DNA from: Streptomyces laculatispora
GTDB taxonomy: Bacteria > Actinomycetota > Actinomycetes > Streptomycetales > Streptomycetaceae
Length of the DNA: 33,261 nucleotides
Direction of reading: 5' to 3'
NCBI RefSeq assembly: GCF_017353455.1
Contig: NZ_JAFMPZ010000640.1
Span: forward strand, 1 to 33,261
This document shows positions 29,904-33,261 of the stretch, one piece after another; the first letter of the stretch is position 1; each line of letters begins with the position of its first letter. The position numbers were made by a program, and so were the translations under genes. The notes under the pieces were generated by a model. That model was not told the origin of the DNA and made no database searches. It worked only from the letters and a program-made list of their open reading frames with translations.

Positions 29904-31192
29904 GCCTGCCCCTCGTCTTCGGGGTCGTCGTGCTGGTCGTCGTCGGCTGGCTGGCGGCGTGTGCCGAGGCAGGTATCGCGCGTACGTCGAGCTTCCGGGC
30001 CGCCGAGGCGGTCCGCTCAGGCCGTCGCGGCGGCGACAAGCTGGAACAGGTCGCGGCCGATCCGACGCGCTATCTCAATGTCGCCCTGCTGGTGCGGGTC
30101 GCCTGCGAGATGTCGGCCGGGGTACTGGTCACGTACACGTGTCTGAAGGAGCTCCCGGAGACCTGGGAGGCGCTGGCCGTCGCCATGGGGGTGATGGTCC
30201 TCGTCTCCTATGTCGCCATCGGGGTCTCGCCGCGCACCATCGGCCGCCAGCACCCGCTGAACACCGCCACGGCGGCGGCGTACGTCCTGCTGCCGCTGGC
30301 CCGGATCATGGGACCCGTCCCGCAGCTGCTGATCCTCATCGGCAACGCGCTGACGCCGGGCAAGGGGTTCCGCAAGGGGCCGTTCGCCAGTGAGGCCGAA
30401 CTGCGGGCGATGGTCGACCTCGCCGAGCAGGAGTCGCTGATCGAGGACGAGGAGCGCCGCATGGTGCACTCCGTCTTCGAACTGGGCGACACACTCGTGC
30501 GCGAGGTGATGGTGCCGCGCACCGACCTGGTCTGCATCGAGCGCTACAAGACGATCCGGCAGGCACTCACCCTCGCGCTGCGCTCCGGTTTCTCGCGCAT
30601 CCCGGTCACCGGGGAGAACGAGGACGACATCGTCGGGATCGTCTATCTCAAGGACCTGGTCCGCAAGACGCACATCAACCGGGAGTCGGAGGCCGATCTG
30701 GTCTCCACGGCGATGCGTCCCGCGGCGTTCGTGCCCGACACGAAGAACGCCGGTGATCTGCTGCGCGAGATGCAGCAGGACCGCAGCCACGTCGCGGTCG
30801 TCATCGACGAGTACGGCGGTACGGCGGGCATCGTCACCATCGAGGACATCCTGGAGGAGATCGTCGGCGAGATCACCGACGAGTACGACCGCGAACTCCC
30901 GCCGGTCCAGGAGCTGGAGAACGGCTGCTTCCGGGTCACCGCGCGCCTGGACATCGGGGACCTCGGCGACCTGTTCGGCCTCGACGAGTACGACGACGAG
31001 GACGTGGAGACGGTCGGCGGGCTGCTCGCGAAGGCGCTGGGCCGGGTCCCGATCGCCGGCGCCTCCTCGGAGGTGGAACTGCCCGACGGGCGACGGCTGC
31101 GGCTGACCGCGGAGTCCCCGGCGGGCCGCCGGAACAAGATCGTCACGGTGCTGGTGGAGCCGGTGGCTCCGCAGGAGGAGGCGGCGGCATGA
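29900..31192 (+). CDS. CNNM/CorC-type hemolysin-family membrane protein
   Basis: Membrane protein of 430 residues. A DUF21/CNNM transmembrane domain with about four spans occupies 1-150 (first span [22 protein letters not shown]). A pair of CBS domains lies at about 200-325 ([11 protein letters not shown] ... [35 protein letters not shown]). A C-terminal CorC_HlyC domain (about 335-420) completes it. Family members are linked to Mg2+/Co2+ handling. The old 'hemolysin' name does not imply toxicity. It starts at GTG 29900, overlapping the ybeY stop, and its own stop overlaps the next ATG, so it is the middle of a translationally coupled operon. Confidence 0.92.
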   Translation: MSLPLVFGVVVLVVVGWLAACAEAGIARTSSFRAAEAVRSGRRGGDKLEQVAADPTRYLNVALLVRVACEMSAGVLVTYTCLKELPETWEALAVAMGVMVLVSYVAIGVSPRTIGRQHPLNTATAAAYVLLPLARIMGPVPQLLILIGNALTPGKGFRKGPFASEAELRAMVDLAEQESLIEDEERRMVHSVFELGDTLVREVMVPRTDLVCIERYKTIRQALTLALRSGFSRIPVTGENEDDIVGIVYLKDLVRKTHINRESEADLVSTAMRPAAFVPDTKNAGDLLREMQQDRSHVAVVIDEYGGTAGIVTIEDILEEIVGEITDEYDRELPPVQELENGCFRVTARLDIGDLGDLFGLDEYDDEDVETVGGLLAKALGRVPIAGASSEVELPDGRRLRLTAESPAGRRNKIVTVLVEPVAPQEEAAA

Positions 31193-31542
31193 CTCCGAAG
31201 GAGCTGAGGGCGTTCTGCCTCGGGTTCAACGCGAGCGCCGAGGAGTTCCCGTTCGGGCCGGAGGCGTCCGTCTTCAAGGTGCTCGGCAAGATGTTCGCGC
31301 TGAGCTCCCTGGACGCGCGGCCGCTGAAGGTGAACCTCAAGTGCGACCCCGACGACGCGGTGCGGCTCCGGGAGGAGTACGAGGCCGTGGCGCCGGGGTG
31401 GCACATGAACAAGCGGCACTGGAACACCGTGACGGTGTCCGGTCTGCCGGACGCGAGAGTGCGTGAGCTGATCGAGGACAGTTACGACCTGGTCGTGGCG
31501 GGGTTGCCCCGGGCGGAGCGGCTGAAGCTCGACCGCCCGTAG
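31189..31542 (+). CDS. MmcQ/YjbR family protein
   Basis: Small protein of 117 residues of the CyaY-like-fold YjbR group, often called DNA-binding, with no established biochemical role. Characteristic elements are [52 protein letters not shown], the P-G-W-H-M-N-K-R-H-W-N-T-V segment and the final LVVAGLPRAERLKL. Its ATG overlaps the stop of the CNNM gene (ATGA), and it is the last gene of the phoH-ybeY-CNNM-YjbR run. A 14-bp hairpin begins at its last stop-codon base. Confidence 0.9.
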   Translation: MTPKELRAFCLGFNASAEEFPFGPEASVFKVLGKMFALSSLDARPLKVNLKCDPDDAVRLREEYEAVAPGWHMNKRHWNTVTVSGLPDARVRELIEDSYDLVVAGLPRAERLKLDRP

Positions 31543-31572
31543 CGGGTGACCGGCACCGTGCCGGTCACCCGC
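31542..31572. terminator. Terminator of the phoH operon
   Basis: A perfect 14-bp inverted repeat (31542-31555 with 31559-31572) with a 3-nt loop, beginning at the last base of the YjbR stop codon. The minus-strand SnoaL-like gene ends at 31599, so the hairpin sits between convergent genes. Confidence 0.85.
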
Positions 31573-31598
31573 CGCCCCGCCGCGGAGCCAGTCGGGGT

Positions 31599-31991
31599 CT
31601 ACGCGACCCGTACTTCGGTGTTCTGGCAGGCGTGCAGCAGCCACCTCCCGTCATCCTGCTTCGTCATGACGTAGAGCGGAGCGCCTTCCGACTCGCCCTC
31701 CGGCGCGTGGTAGACCTGCCGGACCTTGATGGCCGCCACGTCGGGCCTCAGGAATCGCGTGTGCACGGCCTCGTACGTGATCTCGCCGTCCCAGTTGGCT
31801 GCCGGCAGCACGGCGCGGGTGAACTCGGCGATCTCGTCGAAGCCGATCAGGACCTTGCCGTGGCCGGTGGTCCAGATCGCTTCGGGGTGGAAGAGCGCGA
31901 GAAACCCCTCGACGTCCTTGGCGCGCTGGGTGTGCTCGACCGTGGTGACGACCTGCTCGATGGCCTTGATGTCTGCGCTTTCGGTGTTCAT
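31599..31991 (-). CDS. SnoaL-like (NTF2-fold) protein
   Basis: Predicted cone-shaped alpha/beta-barrel protein of 130 residues, similar to SnoaL/DUF4440/SgcJ-type proteins. It has the N-terminal helix IKAIEQVVTTVEHTQRAKDVEGFLALFHPEAIWTT, the GFDEIAEF segment and a C-terminal VYHAPEGESEGAPLYVMTKQ...WLLHACQNTEV. Family members include polyketide cyclases and small-molecule hydrolases, but many have no known activity. ATG 31991 is preferred over 32000 because the latter overlaps the -10 region and because the transcript appears to start at 31991 (leaderless, no Shine-Dalgarno). Regulation by a SoxR-type MerR factor is strongly suggested by the operator upstream. Confidence 0.85.
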   Translation of the reverse strand: MNTESADIKAIEQVVTTVEHTQRAKDVEGFLALFHPEAIWTTGHGKVLIGFDEIAEFTRAVLPAANWDGEITYEAVHTRFLRPDVAAIKVRQVYHAPEGESEGAPLYVMTKQDDGRWLLHACQNTEVRVA

Positions 31992-31998
31992 GCAGATC

Positions 31999-32029
31999 AC
32001 TCTGATACCTCAAGCAAACTTGAGGTCAA
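31999..32029 (-). promoter_or_regulatory. MerR-type promoter with long spacer and leaderless start
   Basis: On the minus strand, -35 TTGACC (32024-32029) and -10 CAGAGT (31999-32004) are 19 bp apart, the long spacing typical of MerR/SoxR-activated promoters. The ATG at 31991 starts 7 nt after the -10, at the expected transcription start. Confidence 0.7.
32008..32025. promoter_or_regulatory. SoxR box
   Basis: CCTCAAG-CAAA-CTTGAGG is a perfect 7-bp palindrome around 4 bp. With flanking bases the arms extend to 8 bp (32007-32026). It matches the SoxR operator CCTCAAG-N4-CTTGAGG known from E. coli soxS and Streptomyces SoxR targets. It lies between the -35 and -10 of the SnoaL-like gene, as expected for redox-triggered activation. 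Confidence 0.85.
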
Positions 32030-32069
32030 GCCCCGTTTTTCACTGCGCCGATCACCCCCGCTGTTCCTC

Positions 32070-32460
32070 CTACGAGGCCCGTCGCAGCCCCGCGGCCACC
32101 ACACCGGCGGCGACGATCAGCAGGCCCGCGGCCACTGCCACCGCGATCCGGACCTCGTCGAACAGGGAGGCCTGCGCGGTCGCCACCACGCCGAGCAGCG
32201 GGATGCCGATCGTGAGGCCCACCTGCTGGGTCGTGGTGACCAGACCCGTCGCCAGACCCTGCTCCTCGTTCGGCACGCCCGAGGTGACGGTCAGCCCGTA
32301 CGCGATGATCGCGCCCAGGTGGCACATGCTGGCCAGCGAGACCGCGACGGTCGCCAGCCAGATGCCGGAGTCCGTGCCGAGGCCCAGTAGCGCCGCGAAG
32401 AACAGGCCCTGGCCCAGCAGTGAGACGGACAGGGTCCGCCGGGCACCGATCCGGTGGCGG
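32070..32460 (-). pseudogene. MFS transporter, C-terminal remnant (5' end lost)
   Basis: About 130 residues matching the C-terminal four spans of an EmrB/QacA-type (DHA2) drug exporter: RIGARRTLSVSLLGQGLFFAALLGLGT, AHLGAIIAYGLTVTSG-like segments, then VPNEEQGLATGLVTTTQQVGLTIGIPLLG and two terminal spans ending in AGLRRAS. The first eight or more spans and the promoter are missing. Upstream of about 32460 the minus-strand frame stays open to 32603, but its translation is antisense to the XRE regulator and not MFS-like. It is therefore a broken gene, not a short transporter. Confidence 0.8.
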
Positions 32461-33261
32461 GCGCGGGTCAGCCCGTCCGAGGCGGGCCTCCCGGACGGCG
32501 GGGCCCGGCGGCGCACCCCGGGGCTGCGCCGTGAGGAGGTCGCCGTCCTCGCCGGGGTGGGCGTCTCCTGGTACCAGTGGCTGGAGCAGGGCCGGGACAT
32601 CACCGTGTCCCCGCAGGTGCTGGACTCCGTGGCCCGGGTGCTGCGGCTCAGCAGCGCCGAACGGCGTCACCTCTACGTGCTCGCCGGGCTCAACCCGCCC
32701 GCCCCGGAGGTCGATCCGGCCAACGTGGACATGTGCGCGGGGCTGCAGCGGCTGCTCGACAGCTGGATGCCGTACCCGGCGCACATCATGGACGAGTACT
32801 GGAACATCATCCTGTACAACAACGCGGCCTCGATGGTGCTGGGGATGGGGCCGGACCGGCCGCAGAACTGCGTGATCGCCTTCTTCACCGATCCGGTCCA
32901 CCGCGGCCGGGAGCAGGACTGGCGGGAGACCGCGGCCGGAGTCGTCGCCCAGTTCCGGGCCGCCTGCTCCGAATGCCCCGACGACGAGGGCTTCCGGGCG
33001 ATCGTGGCCGAGGCGAAGGAGCGCAGCCCCGAGTTCGCCGAGCTCTGGGAGCGGCGGGACGTCGCGCCCGGCGGGCAGATGCGCAAGGAGCTGACGCATC
33101 CGGCGGTGGGCACGCTGGTCGTGGAGGCCACCCAGTTGCGCATCCCGGCCCGCCCGGACCTGGCGATCGTGCTGCACAACCCGTGGCCGGACACCGGCAC
33201 GGAGGAGAAGCTCCGCTGGCTGGCCTCGCCCGAGGGGCGGCGGGGTTCGATGCGTCAGGTC
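32374..33261 (+). CDS. XRE-family regulator with MmyB-like ligand-binding domain, 5'-truncated and cut by window end
   Basis: From about 32461 the plus-strand frame encodes a standard actinobacterial XRE/MmyB-type regulator. It begins RVSPSEAGLPDGGARRRTPG, then LRREEVAVLAGVGVSWYQWLEQGRDIT... (helix-turn-helix), LSSAERRHLYVLAGLNPP, and the MmyB ligand-binding region (HIMDEYWNIILYNNAA ... FFTDPVHRG ... EFAELWERRDVAP ... ELTHPAVGTLVVEATQLRIPARPDL). The normal N-terminus (about 10-15 residues with its start) is missing. The only in-frame start is GTG 32374, inside the antisense MFS remnant, with GGAG only 3 nt away, giving about 30 unrelated residues. It may be a pseudogene or a refounded gene. 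The 3' end lies beyond the window. Confidence 0.75.
   Translation, partial: MPRPSSAAKNRPWPSSETDRVRRAPIRWRARVSPSEAGLPDGGARRRTPGLRREEVAVLAGVGVSWYQWLEQGRDITVSPQVLDSVARVLRLSSAERRHLYVLAGLNPPAPEVDPANVDMCAGLQRLLDSWMPYPAHIMDEYWNIILYNNAASMVLGMGPDRPQNCVIAFFTDPVHRGREQDWRETAAGVVAQFRAACSECPDDEGFRAIVAEAKERSPEFAELWERRDVAPGGQMRKELTHPAVGTLVVEATQLRIPARPDLAIVLHNPWPDTGTEEKLRWLASPEGRRGSMRQV

Overview
The window is chromosomal DNA of a high-G+C actinobacterium, almost certainly a Streptomyces. The evidence is the extreme G/C bias at third codon positions, frequent GTG starts, and the conserved core order rpsT < > lepA ... hemW ... hrcA-dnaJ2 ... rsmE ... tricorn protease ... phoH-ybeY-CNNM-YjbR. Most of the window is housekeeping, with accessory material inserted at a few points.

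Layout. (1) 1-8243: rpsT (minus) diverges from lepA. Then come an AMP-forming fatty acyl-CoA ligase, a three-part anti-sigma kinase/GAF-like/SpoIIE-type phosphatase, and the radical-SAM haem chaperone HemW. Most are separated by strong hairpin terminators. (2) 8262-12810 (minus): a 954-residue membrane protein with an extracytoplasmic type-1 periplasmic-binding-protein domain (accessory), a DUF3097 protein with Toprim-like motifs, and an MBL-fold hydrolase. (3) 12868-15205: the heat-shock operon hrcA-dnaJ with a perfect CIRCE operator. (4) 15344-18649: a small lipoprotein, a 444-bp gene-poor gap, a translationally coupled nitronate monooxygenase-rsmE pair and a second lipoprotein. (5) 18720-24375: a tricorn-type protease, then the closely spaced run HIT protein, RNase Z and an adenosine/adenine deaminase (better matched to adenine deaminase). 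(6) 24339-27133: an MFS transporter (minus) and a PfkB-family sugar kinase, separated by a 332-bp spacer with a Crp-like palindrome. (7) 27267-31542: phoH, ybeY, a CNNM/CorC-type membrane protein and a YjbR protein, tightly packed. (8) 31599-33261: a small accessory patch with a SnoaL-like gene under a SoxR-box promoter, then an MFS gene and an XRE regulator that each lost their 5' end at one shared junction.

The most notable element is a 360-residue intein interrupting PhoH just before its Walker B strand. It keeps two LAGLIDADG motifs. It carries the Trp (block B), Cys (block F) and Thr (block G) signature of class 3 inteins, a class proposed to be of phage origin, here inside a housekeeping ATPase. 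Other points worth following are the SoxR box overlapping an apparently leaderless promoter, the large one-component receptor-like membrane protein, the Toprim-like signature in DUF3097, and the double truncation of a divergent transporter/regulator pair.
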